A DNA stretch of 64,000 nucleotides from assembly GCA_001898965.1 (NCBI GenBank), contig MKVW01000003.1, positions 547,705 to 611,704 on the forward strand, in the 5' to 3' direction. Position 1 is the first letter of the stretch, and the number at the start of each line of letters is the position of its first letter. Below are positions 38,381 through 47,254 of this stretch, piece after piece. Origin of the DNA: Rhizobiales bacterium 62-17 (GTDB lineage Bacteria; Pseudomonadota; Alphaproteobacteria; Rhizobiales; Beijerinckiaceae). The position numbers and the translations under genes are program-made. The notes under the pieces are model-generated. The model ran no database searches. It was given only the letters and a program-made list of their open reading frames with translations, and was not told the DNA's origin.

Positions 38381-38839
38381 ATGTCAAATATTCTCACGCG
38401 CGCCTTGCGCACCACCGACGGTCAATCGGGACTGGTCTTCATGGCCGTCGGCTCGATCGCCGTCGTCGGCGCATGGCAATATCCAATCGGGACGCTCGCC
38501 CGTATGGGGCCGGGTTTTTTCCCACTGTGTCTCGGCGTGATGCTGATCGCCGTCGGATTGATCAGTCTGTTTGGATCGCTCCGCTCGGACGACGTGATCG
38601 CCGAGCCAGTTTCGGTTCGCGCGCTGATCGTGATCACGCTGGCCGTCGTGGTGTCGGCGCTGCTGCTGCTCAAGGCGGGGCTCCTGGTCGCCATTCCCGC
38701 GCTGGTCATCATCTCCGCTTTCGCCTCCTCCAGCGTGAAATGGCTGCCCTTGCTGGTCACGACCGTGGTGCTGACGGCGCTTGCCTATGGCGTGTTCGTT
38801 TGGGGGCTGAATATGCAAATCCCGCTCGTGTGGTGGTGA
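38381..38839 (+). CDS. tctB: Tripartite tricarboxylate transporter small membrane subunit TctB
   Basis: A 152-aa membrane protein with four hydrophobic segments and the TctB-type RMGPGFFPLCLGVMLIAVGL motif near residue 43. It pairs with TctA to form the secondary carrier. It starts 72 bp after tctC and ends 3 bp before tctA. Confidence 0.9.
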   Translation: MSNILTRALRTTDGQSGLVFMAVGSIAVVGAWQYPIGTLARMGPGFFPLCLGVMLIAVGLISLFGSLRSDDVIAEPVSVRALIVITLAVVVSALLLLKAGLLVAIPALVIISAFASSSVKWLPLLVTTVVLTALAYGVFVWGLNMQIPLVWW

Positions 38840-38842
38840 GAC

Positions 38843-40345
38843 ATGGACATTCTCGCCAATCTCGAACTTGGTTTCGGCGTCTCCCTCAGCCTTGGCAATC
38901 TCTTCTATTGCTTCGTCGGCGTTCTGTTGGGCACGGCGATCGGCGTATTGCCTGGTCTTGGGCCCATGGCGACGATCGCCATGCTGCTGCCGATGACCTA
39001 TGCGCTCGATCCGATCACCGCACTCATCATGCTGGCTGGCATTTATTATGGCGCCCAGTATGGCGGATCGACCACCGCCATACTGATCAATCTGCCGGGC
39101 GAGGCCTCGGCGGTGGTGACCGCCATCGACGGCCATAAAATGGCACAACAAGGCAGGGCGGGTGTCGCGCTGGCCGTGGCAGCTCTGGCCTCGCTTTTTG
39201 CCGGCACGATTTCAACCGGCGTCATCGCCGGTTTTTCGCCCATCCTCGCGTCGCTCGCCTTGTCGTTCCGCTCGCCTGAATATTTCTCGCTGATGATTTT
39301 GGGGCTGATCGCCGCCGTCATCCTGGCGCATGGGCCAATCCTGCGCGCCGTGGCCATGGTGCTGATCGGCCTGCTGCTCGGCTGTATCGGCGTTGACGTG
39401 AATTCCGGTGTGGCGCGTTTCACCTTCGGTGCTCTGGAACTGAGTTCGGGCATCGATTTCGTCGCCATTTCCATGGGCATTTTTGCTTTCGCTGAGATCA
39501 TCGCCCATGTCCGCGACAAGACCAGGGGAAGCCCTAAACTCTATGAGGTGACCAGCCTGTGGCCGACCCGACAGGACGTGAAGCGTTCCGCGCCGGCGGC
39601 CGTACGCGGCACGTTGTTGGGATCGCTCCTCGGGCTGATGCCGGGCGGCGGAGCGACGTTGGCCTCTTTCTCCGCCTATTCGGTGGAGAAACGCGCGTCC
39701 AAGCGACCGCAGGAGTTCGGGCAGGGCGCCATCGAGGGCGTGGCCGGCCCGGAAGCGGCCAACAATGCCGCCGCGCAGACCTCGTTCATTCCAATGCTCA
39801 CCTTGGGCATCCCGGCCAATGGCGTGATGGCGCTGATGATGGGCGCCATGATGATCCACAATATCGCGCCGGGGCCGCAGATCCTGACCCAGAACACGCA
39901 ATTGTTCTGGGCGCTTGTCACCTCTATGTGGATCGGCAATTTCATGCTGATCGTGCTCAACCTGCCGATGGTGGGGCTGTGGGTGAAGCTGATCTCCATC
40001 CCCTATCGTTATCTCTATCCGGCCATTTTGGTCTTCTGCGTCATCGGCATTTTCAGCATCGACAACCAGACGTTCCAGATTTTCGTCGCCGCCGGGCTTG
40101 GGGTGGCCGGCTATTTCCTCGCGCGGTTGAAATGCGAGATGGCGCCGCTGCTGCTTGGCTTCGTTCTGGGCCCGATGCTGGAAGAAAACTTCCGCCGCTC
40201 GATGCAGATTTCGCGTGGCAGTTTGAGCATATTCGTCACCCAGCCGATTTCCGCCTGCGTGCTGGCCGTGGCACTCGTGCTGCTGATCGTTGTCCTGTCG
40301 CCCCGGATGCGCCGCAAGCGGGAGGATGTTTTCGCCGAATCCTGA
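38843..40345 (+). CDS. tctA: Tripartite tricarboxylate transporter large membrane subunit TctA
   Basis: This 500-aa membrane protein is the TctA carrier, with about 11-12 helices. Two copies of the family signature are visible: GVLPGLGPMATIAMLLP near residue 34 and LGLMPGGGATLASFSAY near 260, as expected from its internal repeat, plus YGAQYGGSTTAILINLPGE. It moves carboxylates using the proton or sodium gradient. It completes the tctCBA unit. Confidence 0.92.
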   Translation: MDILANLELGFGVSLSLGNLFYCFVGVLLGTAIGVLPGLGPMATIAMLLPMTYALDPITALIMLAGIYYGAQYGGSTTAILINLPGEASAVVTAIDGHKMAQQGRAGVALAVAALASLFAGTISTGVIAGFSPILASLALSFRSPEYFSLMILGLIAAVILAHGPILRAVAMVLIGLLLGCIGVDVNSGVARFTFGALELSSGIDFVAISMGIFAFAEIIAHVRDKTRGSPKLYEVTSLWPTRQDVKRSAPAAVRGTLLGSLLGLMPGGGATLASFSAYSVEKRASKRPQEFGQGAIEGVAGPEAANNAAAQTSFIPMLTLGIPANGVMALMMGAMMIHNIAPGPQILTQNTQLFWALVTSMWIGNFMLIVLNLPMVGLWVKLISIPYRYLYPAILVFCVIGIFSIDNQTFQIFVAAGLGVAGYFLARLKCEMAPLLLGFVLGPMLEENFRRSMQISRGSLSIFVTQPISACVLAVALVLLIVVLSPRMRRKREDVFAES

Positions 40346-40360
40346 TCGTATAAAGGCTTC

Positions 40361-41062
40361 GTGGATCTTAGACCTCGGAGCCTCGTCATCGACGCCAATC
40401 TGCCGCCACAGGCGCTGGATTTCATTCAGACGCATTTTCCGGTGCTGCCGGTGCCAACCGTGCCGGAGATCAGACTGCATAAGGCTGGGCCAAAAAGCGG
40501 TCTGTGGCGTCTCGCCGAGATGGACCCGCAGTTTGGCACGCCCTATTGGGCGCATCACTGGGGCGGGGGCCTGGCGCTGGCGCGCTACATCCTCGATCAT
40601 CCCGAAACCGTCGCTGGCCGCGCCGTGCTGGATCTGGGGGCTGGATCGGGCCTCGTCGGAATCGCGGCGGCCAGGGCTGGCGCACGAACAGTGACCTGCG
40701 CCGACACGGACGCCTATGCCGTAGCGATGGTGCGGTTGAACGCCGCCATCAACGGCGTGCGCATTGCCGCCGTCCTGGGAGATCTGACGGCCGGCGCGCC
40801 GCCAGAGGTCGAGACCGTTCTTGTCGGCGATCTTTTCTACGAGCGTGACCTGGCGCGGCGCGTCACGGTCTTTCTCGATCGCTGCCTGGCCGCCGATATC
40901 GACGTGCTGATCGGCGATCCCTGGCGGGCCTTTCTGCCGCAGAAGCGGTTGCGTCTCGTAGCGGAATATCTAGGACCGGATTTCGGCGATGGCGGTGGCA
41001 CCGCGCATCGCAGCAATGCGGTGTTCGCCTTCACGGCCGAAGCGCGCGACCTTACTCGATGA
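40361..41062 (+). CDS. Protein N-lysine methyltransferase, ETFB methyltransferase-like
   Basis: The 233-aa protein (GTG start at 40361) is a class I methyltransferase of the group containing ETF-beta lysine methyltransferase and PrmA-like enzymes. It shows PYWAHHWGGGLALARYI before motif I (VLDLGAGSGLVGIAAARAGA), D123 closing strand 2, and a VGDLFYE motif. It starts 15 bp after tctA and may be cotranscribed, though the functions are unrelated. Its 3' end overlaps the convergent hutX by 11 bp. The modified protein is inferred from family only. Confidence 0.75.
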   Translation: MDLRPRSLVIDANLPPQALDFIQTHFPVLPVPTVPEIRLHKAGPKSGLWRLAEMDPQFGTPYWAHHWGGGLALARYILDHPETVAGRAVLDLGAGSGLVGIAAARAGARTVTCADTDAYAVAMVRLNAAINGVRIAAVLGDLTAGAPPEVETVLVGDLFYERDLARRVTVFLDRCLAADIDVLIGDPWRAFLPQKRLRLVAEYLGPDFGDGGGTAHRSNAVFAFTAEARDLTR

Positions 41063-41576
41063 AACGGCCGCGCAGTTCTTCGAACTTCTGGGTCTGATCG
41101 GCCAAGAGCTCGCGGTTTTCATCCCGGCCCATGAAGACTTTGAACATCACATGGCCATCGATGTTCAAAAACTGGACCGACAGCGAACGCCGTCCGAAGA
41201 AAAGCCGGTCGACGAACGCGATGGCTTTGCAACGATCGGCACGAATGTGCCCGCTGATGGGCGATTGGCCATGGACATTGAAATAGCCGCGGCCGCTGCT
41301 GCCGGGGGGCAGGGTGCCTTTCGTCTCGAAGACGCCATCGGCGGAATGGACGATGAAGACGATCGGGCCGAATGTGGTGAGATGCGACCACACATCCTCG
41401 AAACCATCGCCCGGGGCGAACGCGACTTGCTCCTTCGGCAAGGCCTCCAGGACAGTCCGCATGGTGACGCCGCACGTTTCCGCAACGCTCTCAAGAACAC
41501 CATCCGGCCGGGCCGCGATGGCCTCTTTGACGCGCCGCGTCTGCTCTTCAGCGATCGATAGAGACAGCACGGTCAT
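41052..41576 (-). CDS. hutX: Heme utilisation carrier protein HutX
   Basis: The 174-aa cytosolic protein matches HutX/ChuX. An N-terminal helical part with GVLESVAETCGVTMRTVLEA is followed by the heme-binding split barrel with YFNVHGQSPISGHI, CKAIAFVDR and SVQFLN. These proteins receive imported heme and pass it on for degradation or use. It overlaps the heme monooxygenase gene by 4 bp (ATGA) and ends within the convergent methyltransferase gene. Confidence 0.9.
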   Translation of the reverse strand: MTVLSLSIAEEQTRRVKEAIAARPDGVLESVAETCGVTMRTVLEALPKEQVAFAPGDGFEDVWSHLTTFGPIVFIVHSADGVFETKGTLPPGSSGRGYFNVHGQSPISGHIRADRCKAIAFVDRLFFGRRSLSVQFLNIDGHVMFKVFMGRDENRELLADQTQKFEELRGRFIE

Positions 41577-41917
41577 CGCACGGTCTCGGGTTGCTTCGGC
41601 GCGTGGGCTTCCAATTGCTGGATGACATCGAAGCCTTCGAATTCCGGATGGCCGATGATCGTCGGCTGGCTGTTGCCCGCCCGCTTGTGGGAGGCCGCGA
41701 ACTGGGCGGATTGCACCCAGGCGTCGAAATGCTGCCGCGTCCGCCACAGCGTATAAGACGAGAACAGGACGTGGTCCGGCTTCTCAGCGCCACGCAGGAG
41801 CTGAAACGTCATGAAGCCTTCCATCTCGTGCAGGTAGGATTCCCGCTTGAGCCACGTCGCTTCAAAGTCGTTCGCGCGCTCTGGAATGACGCGGAATCTG
41901 TTCATGGCAACGAACAT
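41573..41917 (-). CDS. IsdG/HmuQ-type heme-degrading monooxygenase
   Basis: This 114-aa ABM-fold protein should open the heme ring to release iron. The IsdG catalytic triad is in place: N6, W67 and H77, essentially the spacing of the staphylococcal enzymes and of Bradyrhizobium HmuQ/HmuD. The ATG at 41917 follows AGGGAGA. It lies 20 bp downstream of the heme receptor gene and overlaps hutX, so receptor, degradation and carrier form one transcription unit. Confidence 0.88.
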   Translation of the reverse strand: MFVAMNRFRVIPERANDFEATWLKRESYLHEMEGFMTFQLLRGAEKPDHVLFSSYTLWRTRQHFDAWVQSAQFAASHKRAGNSQPTIIGHPEFEGFDVIQQLEAHAPKQPETVR

Positions 41918-41937
41918 GTTTTTCTCCCTTGTTTGTC

Positions 41938-44112
41938 TTACCAGCGGACAGTCGCGTTGAGCGCGAATGTGCGGCCCGGCGCGCGGTAGAGTTCGAGGAT
42001 GGGGTTGGTTGCCAGCAATCCACGAACGTCCTGCGCCACGAAATATCTCTGGTTGAAGATATTGTAGACGTTGAAGTTGAACGAGATATTCGGCGTCGGA
42101 TTGTAGAATAGCGTGAAGTCGGTAGTGGTCCAACCCTGCGGCTTGTAGATCGCTGCCGCACTTACCCGGTTCTTGGCGCCGGCGAAACGTTGGCGAACCT
42201 CGGCTCCCCAAAGTGTCGAAGGCTCGTAGCGGACGCCGACAAGACCGGTGATCGGATCGACGGAGTCGATCGGCATGCCGGTGGAGGTGTCGCGACCCTG
42301 CTGGAATGCCACATTGGCGAACAGCGACCAATCGGTCGAGACCTTCAACGTCCCCTTGCCCTCGAAGCCCCAAATGGTGACGCGCGGCAGGTTCTTATAC
42401 TGGAACTGCTGCAGGCCGCCTGGCGAGACGCCGAGCAAGACGGATTCGATGAAGTTCTGATAGACGTTGTAGAAGGCGTTGACCTGGAAGCTCGATCCAT
42501 TGTCGAAGCGGCCGCGCAGACCAGCCTCGAACCCGTCGCTGGTTTCGGGTTTCAGCGAGAAGTTCGGCAAGATCTGATAGCCGAAGGCCGGGTTCGAATA
42601 GGCGAAGTTCGCGTTGTCATAAGGCGGCGCACGGAAACCGCGCGCATACTGGCCATAGAGCCGGTACTGATCCGTCAGATCATAGGTGAGGCCGAACTTC
42701 GGCGAGAGCGCGACTGTGTTGAGCCTATCGACCTTGAAGTTCGCTAGGTTGGAATTGGCGAAAGCCTGATCCGGTTTCGGCGTCAACTTCAAATAGTCGG
42801 CGCGCAAAGCCGGAATGAAGCGCCAGCGGCCCCAAGAGATGGTGTCCTGGAGATAGGCTGCCATCTGCAATGTTTCCGTGTCAGGAAAATTCTTGTTCGG
42901 AAACATTTCGAGGCCGACAAAGCGCGTCGTCGTACCGGTGAGGAGGTTGGTCTCCGTGCGGTCGCGGGGGCGGGCGGTCGTCGTATAGTCGATGGAGGCG
43001 CCGTAGATGAACTTGTGGTTCCAGTCGCCCCAGTTGCGCTGCGCCTCCAGCTGCACTTCGGCGCCGTAAATCTTCTGTTTGAAGTCGAAGTCCGAGAAGC
43101 GGTAGCGGTTCGGGATCAGTGATGGCGCGCCGGTGACGCGACCCTGGCGCGTCAGCTCCTGACGATCGACCTCGGTGTAATAGGCCATGGTCTTCACGTG
43201 GTCAGCGATGGCCCAGGAGACGGGCAGCGACCAGTCGAAGCTGATGCGCGGACGGATGGTGCGATCCTCGCCGCGCGATCCCAAGACCGCCGAGCTGAGT
43301 TCGGTGAGAAGATTGGTGTCGAGCGTTTTATGGGTCAGTTCGGCCGTCAGGCGGAACCGTCCCCATTCGCCCGCGTCATAGATCATCTTTCCGAGCACGC
43401 TATGGGCCGTGTAGTTCTGCGGATTGGCCTTGCGATAGGTGTTCGGTGTGACCTCGTGGCCGTTGCGATGGGTGTAGATCAGCAAGGTTTCGAGTTGGCC
43501 GACCTTGCCTGCGCCGGTCACGGTCTGAGCGAATGAGCGATCGGTCGAGTCATAAGCCACTTTGCCGCTGACGAACCAATTGCGTTGGTTGAACGACAAA
43601 TAGTCGGCCGGGTCTTTCGTCACATAGGAGACAACGCCGCCGAGAGCGTCGCTGCCATAGAGCGCGGAAGCGGGACCGCGGATGATTTCCACCTGCTTGA
43701 GCGTGTCGAAATCGACGAAGTCGCGCGTATAGGTGCCGGCGCCATAGTTGGAGCTTGGAAAGTCGGGAATCTTGATGCCGTCGACCTGCAGGCGAACACG
43801 GTTTTCGCCGATGCCGCGAATGACATAGTTCGTCGAACCGGTTCGCGACGGCTGGTTGCCGACGGAAACGCCCGGTTCGTCGCGCACGAGATCGCGCGGC
43901 GACTGAATGTTCTTCTGATCCAATTCGGTGCGTTCGCGAACCGACACGGTGGCCGGCGTATCATAGATCTTGGTTGGACCGCGTTCCGCCGAGACGGTGA
44001 TCTCGTCGAGTTCGGTGAGCGGTGCTCCAGTGTTTTGCGATTGTGCCGCGACCGATGTCGCGGACAGACAGGTCGCCACGGCCACGAGCCATTTTCCCGT
44101 CTCTCTCTTCAT
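41938..44112 (-). CDS. hmuR: TonB-dependent heme/hemoglobin receptor
   Basis: The 724-aa outer-membrane receptor has a signal peptide ending near AAQSQ, a TonB box region (DEITVSA), a plug domain with VRIRG-type motifs (NYVIRGIGENRVRLQVDG) and a 22-strand barrel ending in FALNATVRW, a terminal aromatic typical of BAM substrates. The FRAP motif of heme receptors is present near residue 492, followed by a variant NPNL motif (PNFSLKPE). It is divergent from hmuTUV. Start at 44112 follows AGAGG. Confidence 0.9.
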   Translation of the reverse strand: MKRETGKWLVAVATCLSATSVAAQSQNTGAPLTELDEITVSAERGPTKIYDTPATVSVRERTELDQKNIQSPRDLVRDEPGVSVGNQPSRTGSTNYVIRGIGENRVRLQVDGIKIPDFPSSNYGAGTYTRDFVDFDTLKQVEIIRGPASALYGSDALGGVVSYVTKDPADYLSFNQRNWFVSGKVAYDSTDRSFAQTVTGAGKVGQLETLLIYTHRNGHEVTPNTYRKANPQNYTAHSVLGKMIYDAGEWGRFRLTAELTHKTLDTNLLTELSSAVLGSRGEDRTIRPRISFDWSLPVSWAIADHVKTMAYYTEVDRQELTRQGRVTGAPSLIPNRYRFSDFDFKQKIYGAEVQLEAQRNWGDWNHKFIYGASIDYTTTARPRDRTETNLLTGTTTRFVGLEMFPNKNFPDTETLQMAAYLQDTISWGRWRFIPALRADYLKLTPKPDQAFANSNLANFKVDRLNTVALSPKFGLTYDLTDQYRLYGQYARGFRAPPYDNANFAYSNPAFGYQILPNFSLKPETSDGFEAGLRGRFDNGSSFQVNAFYNVYQNFIESVLLGVSPGGLQQFQYKNLPRVTIWGFEGKGTLKVSTDWSLFANVAFQQGRDTSTGMPIDSVDPITGLVGVRYEPSTLWGAEVRQRFAGAKNRVSAAAIYKPQGWTTTDFTLFYNPTPNISFNFNVYNIFNQRYFVAQDVRGLLATNPILELYRAPGRTFALNATVRW

Positions 44113-44254
44113 ACCTCTAGCCCCTTGCCGGAACAGCGAGCAGCGCATTGCCCGCGAAATGTCAGCCTTGGGCCTCAAGATCAGAACAAGTATTTTGAGT
44201 CAATAAATCCTGAAAACATTGAATTTATACGAATTATAAGAAGCATTATATTTG

Positions 44255-44271
44255 ATTTCAATAATTCTAAA
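44255..44271. promoter_or_regulatory. Candidate Irr/ICE box in the heme locus divergent region
   Basis: The 17-bp sequence at 44255-44271 ends in a perfect ATTCTAAA half-site and matches 13 of 16 defined positions of the rhizobial iron-control element as I recall it (TTTRGAAYNRTTCYAAA). It sits in the 240-bp AT-rich gap between the heme receptor and hmuT, where iron-dependent control is expected. Confidence 0.4.
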
Positions 44272-44352
44272 CTGATAAAGCCGGCTGGTATTCTTGGCTT
44301 GAATTTTCTAAGGAACGGAGAGGGTGACGACGGGGATTTGCGGACAGGACCT

Positions 44353-45216
44353 ATGAAGCTCGGTGCAATCAAAGGCGCGCTTGCGTCCCTCGTATTTCTG
44401 AACGCCGGTATGCTTGCTCATGCCGAGCGGCCAACGCGGCTTGTTTCGCTTGGCAGTTCGAACACGGAGATCATCTACGCGCTCGAAGCTGCTGATGCGG
44501 TGGTGGGTGTCGATTCCACCAGCCTCCTGCCGCCGCAAGCGCTCGCGACCAAGGCCAATGTCGGCTATCTCAGGGCTCTGTCGGCTGAGGGCTTGATGGC
44601 GCTTCGTCCCGACGTGGTGTTGACCTCGGCGGGGGCGGGGCCGCCGGAGGTTTTGGAAAACCTGCGCCGGGCCGGCATCAAGATCGTTAATTTGGACGAT
44701 GTCGCGAGTGCCGAGTCGCTGCTCCACAGGATCGACGCCATCGGACAACTGGTCGAACGGGAGAGTGCGGCGCAGCGTCTGCATGCGGATGTCGCCCAGC
44801 GCTTCGACAGCCTGACGGCGAGTGTCGCGAAAATTGCCAATCGCAAGCGGGTTCTTCTCGTTCTGGGCATGCAGAGCGGGCGGGCCATGGTGGCCGGCCA
44901 GAAGACCGCCGCCGATGCGATGATCAATCTCGCCGGTGCGGTGAATGCCGGGAGCGGCATGGATGGGTATAAGCCGATGAGCGACGAAGCCATCGTCGCT
45001 GCCGCGCCCGATGTGATCATCTGGGTGCACCGGCCCGGCGAAGACGTAGTGAAGGATGTCTTCGCGCTGCCGGCTTTCGCCACCACGCCAGCGGCTGCGA
45101 CCAAAGCCATTGTGCACATGGACGCGGTTTACCTGCTGGGATTTGGCCCGAGCGCGCCCGACGCGGCGAAGGATTTGATGCGGCAGATCTATGGGGACGG
45201 GGCAGTTGCGAAATGA
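44353..45216 (+). CDS. hmuT: Heme ABC transporter substrate-binding protein HmuT
   Basis: This 287-aa periplasmic protein has a signal peptide (LASLVFLNAGMLAHA) and the class III binding-protein fold: RLVSLGSSNTEIIYAL at the N-terminus, a GVDSTS motif and a long central helix. It delivers heme from the TonB receptor to HmuUV. The true start is the ATG at 44353; the frame is open far upstream, antisense to the receptor gene. hmuU begins inside its stop codon (ATGA). Confidence 0.9.
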   Translation: MKLGAIKGALASLVFLNAGMLAHAERPTRLVSLGSSNTEIIYALEAADAVVGVDSTSLLPPQALATKANVGYLRALSAEGLMALRPDVVLTSAGAGPPEVLENLRRAGIKIVNLDDVASAESLLHRIDAIGQLVERESAAQRLHADVAQRFDSLTASVAKIANRKRVLLVLGMQSGRAMVAGQKTAADAMINLAGAVNAGSGMDGYKPMSDEAIVAAAPDVIIWVHRPGEDVVKDVFALPAFATTPAAATKAIVHMDAVYLLGFGPSAPDAAKDLMRQIYGDGAVAK

Positions 45217-46298
45217 CGGCCTATGCCGCCGTGACTGAAATCGCGCCTCTTCATCAACGACGTACCCGCCTCGTCACTTATGCCGGTGTGCTCGCGGCGG
45301 TACTCCTGATTTTCTCGGTGGTGGTGGCATTGGCGACGGGACCCGTCGCCATCCCCGTCGGCAGACTGCTGACGCTCGCGGTCTCCTGGATGACGGGCGA
45401 AACCGATGCGTCCATGGCGCGCGACTGGCTCGTGCTGATGAACATCCGCCTGCCGCGCGTCCTGCTCGGCCTTTTGCTGGGCGGCGGCTTGTCCGTGGCA
45501 GGCGCTATCATGCAGGGGCTTTTCCGCAATCCGCTCGCTGATCCCGCCATTGTCGGCGTGTCCAGCGGCGCGGCTTTCGCGGCGGCCGCGACGATCGTTC
45601 TGGGCGATCGCTTGCTGCCGCTTTCACCTATGATGATGCAGGGCTTCGTTCTGCCCTTCGCCGCTTTCCTTGGCAGTCTTCTTGTCGCCGCCGCGCTCTA
45701 TGTCATATCGACCCGCGACGGGCAGACGTCGACGACGACCATGTTGCTGGCCGGCATTGCGGTTTCGGCCCTGGCTGCGTCGGGGATCGGCCTACTGATT
45801 TACATCAGCGACGATCGCCAGCTCCGCGACATTACCTTCTGGACGATGGGCAGTCTGGGCGGCGCCAATTGGTGGAAAGTGTCGATCGCCGTCCCGGTCA
45901 TGATCCTCCTGCTCGTCGCCTCGAAATTCCTTGCCAGCGGCTTGAACGCGCTCGCTCTGGGCGAGGCTGCCGCTTTCCACATGGGTCACCGCGTTCAATT
46001 GATCAAAGTGGTGTCGATTGTGCTGATCGGTCTTGCGACGGGGGTCGGCGTCGCCGCAGCGGGCGTGATCAGCTTCGTCGGCATTGTCGTGCCGCATCTG
46101 GTGCGATTGGCGATCGGTCCCGACTACCGCAGCCTGCTGCCGATTTCGGCGCTGCTCGGCGCCAGTCTGCTGGTCGCGGCCGATGCTTGCGCGCGGACGA
46201 TCGTCGCGCCGGCGGATCTGCCCATCGGTATTCTCACCGCTTTGGTGGGCGCGCCCTTCTTCCTCTGGCTGCTTCTGCGCCGCGAAAGAGCGATCTGA
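45213..46298 (+). CDS. hmuU: Heme ABC transporter permease HmuU
   Basis: A 361-aa FecCD-family permease with about ten membrane helices. Family landmarks are RLPRVLLGLLLGGGLSVAGA, GLFRNPLADPAIVGVSSGAA and GVISFVGIVVPHLVR. Dimers form the inner-membrane heme channel. It overlaps hmuT by 4 bp and hmuV begins 2 bp after its stop. Confidence 0.93.
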   Translation: MTAYAAVTEIAPLHQRRTRLVTYAGVLAAVLLIFSVVVALATGPVAIPVGRLLTLAVSWMTGETDASMARDWLVLMNIRLPRVLLGLLLGGGLSVAGAIMQGLFRNPLADPAIVGVSSGAAFAAAATIVLGDRLLPLSPMMMQGFVLPFAAFLGSLLVAAALYVISTRDGQTSTTTMLLAGIAVSALAASGIGLLIYISDDRQLRDITFWTMGSLGGANWWKVSIAVPVMILLLVASKFLASGLNALALGEAAAFHMGHRVQLIKVVSIVLIGLATGVGVAAAGVISFVGIVVPHLVRLAIGPDYRSLLPISALLGASLLVAADACARTIVAPADLPIGILTALVGAPFFLWLLLRRERAI

Positions 46299-46300
46299 CC

Positions 46301-47110
46301 ATGATCATCGAGGCAGAACGGCTCTGCTACGCGGTGCGCGGCAAGACGATCGTCGAAAACGTTTCTTTGTCGATCGACCGGGGCGAACTGGTCGTCGTTC
46401 TCGGCCCCAACGGAGCGGGAAAAACCACGCTGCTGCGAATGTTGACGGGCGAATATAAGCCGACGTTCGGTGTGGCCCGTCTGTTAGGCACTTCGATTGG
46501 CGATTTCGCGCCGATCGAACTGGCGCGCCGGCGCTCGGTGATGACCCAGGCCTCACACCTCATGTTTCCCTATAGCGTTTTGGAGGTCATCGGTTTCGGT
46601 CTTCATGCGGCCAATCAACTGGCGCCGCAAACCGCGACGGCCGTTGAGCGGGCGATCGATCTCGCCGACGTGCGCCATCTGATCGACAGAAACTATCAGA
46701 CCCTGTCGGGCGGCGAACAACAGCGCGTGCAGTTTGCCCGGGCGGTCTGTCAGATCATCGCCTGCCGGGAGGAGGGGATCGGGCAGGTGCTCTTGCTGGA
46801 CGAGCCCACGTCGAACCTCGACCTCAAACATCAGATCATGGTCATGAGCGCCGCCCGCGCGCTGTGTCGCGAAGGGGTGGCCGTATGTGCTGTACTGCAC
46901 GACGTCAATCTGGCGGCCGCCTGCGCCGATAAAATCGTCATGATGAAAAATGGACGGGTACAACAGAGTGCACGCCCGGCCGAAGCCATCACGCCGGCAA
47001 CGATGCGGGAGACATTCGATATCGACCTGACGGTTCTTCAATCCGAGGCGAACGCGCGCCCTTATATCGTGCCGGACTATGGCTCGATCGGCCGGTTTGA
47101 GTTGGGCTGA
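46301..47110 (+). CDS. hmuV: Heme ABC transporter ATPase HmuV
   Basis: The 269-aa ATPase shows Walker A GPNGAGKTT, signature LSGGEQQRV and Walker B VLLLDEP, with the FecE/HmuV-type AVLHDVNLAAACAD switch region. It powers heme import through HmuU. The frame is open upstream within hmuU, but the ATG at 46301 gives the family's normal length. Confidence 0.93.
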   Translation: MIIEAERLCYAVRGKTIVENVSLSIDRGELVVVLGPNGAGKTTLLRMLTGEYKPTFGVARLLGTSIGDFAPIELARRRSVMTQASHLMFPYSVLEVIGFGLHAANQLAPQTATAVERAIDLADVRHLIDRNYQTLSGGEQQRVQFARAVCQIIACREEGIGQVLLLDEPTSNLDLKHQIMVMSAARALCREGVAVCAVLHDVNLAAACADKIVMMKNGRVQQSARPAEAITPATMRETFDIDLTVLQSEANARPYIVPDYGSIGRFELG

Positions 47111-47254
47111 CCGACTTCGACCGGTTTTAAGCGGCCAGGCGCTCGCGCAGATGGGCAGGGCGAACCCTTTCGGAGGATCGCGACACTTGATACTCCCTTG
47201 GCGGGGCTTCGTGGCGGATCTTCCGGTGCGGCAAGGGGTAGGGGCGATCTGACG

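Noticed and set aside
39212-40600. 462-codon minus-strand frame
   Set aside because: Antisense to tctA, whose membrane helices and signatures are clear.
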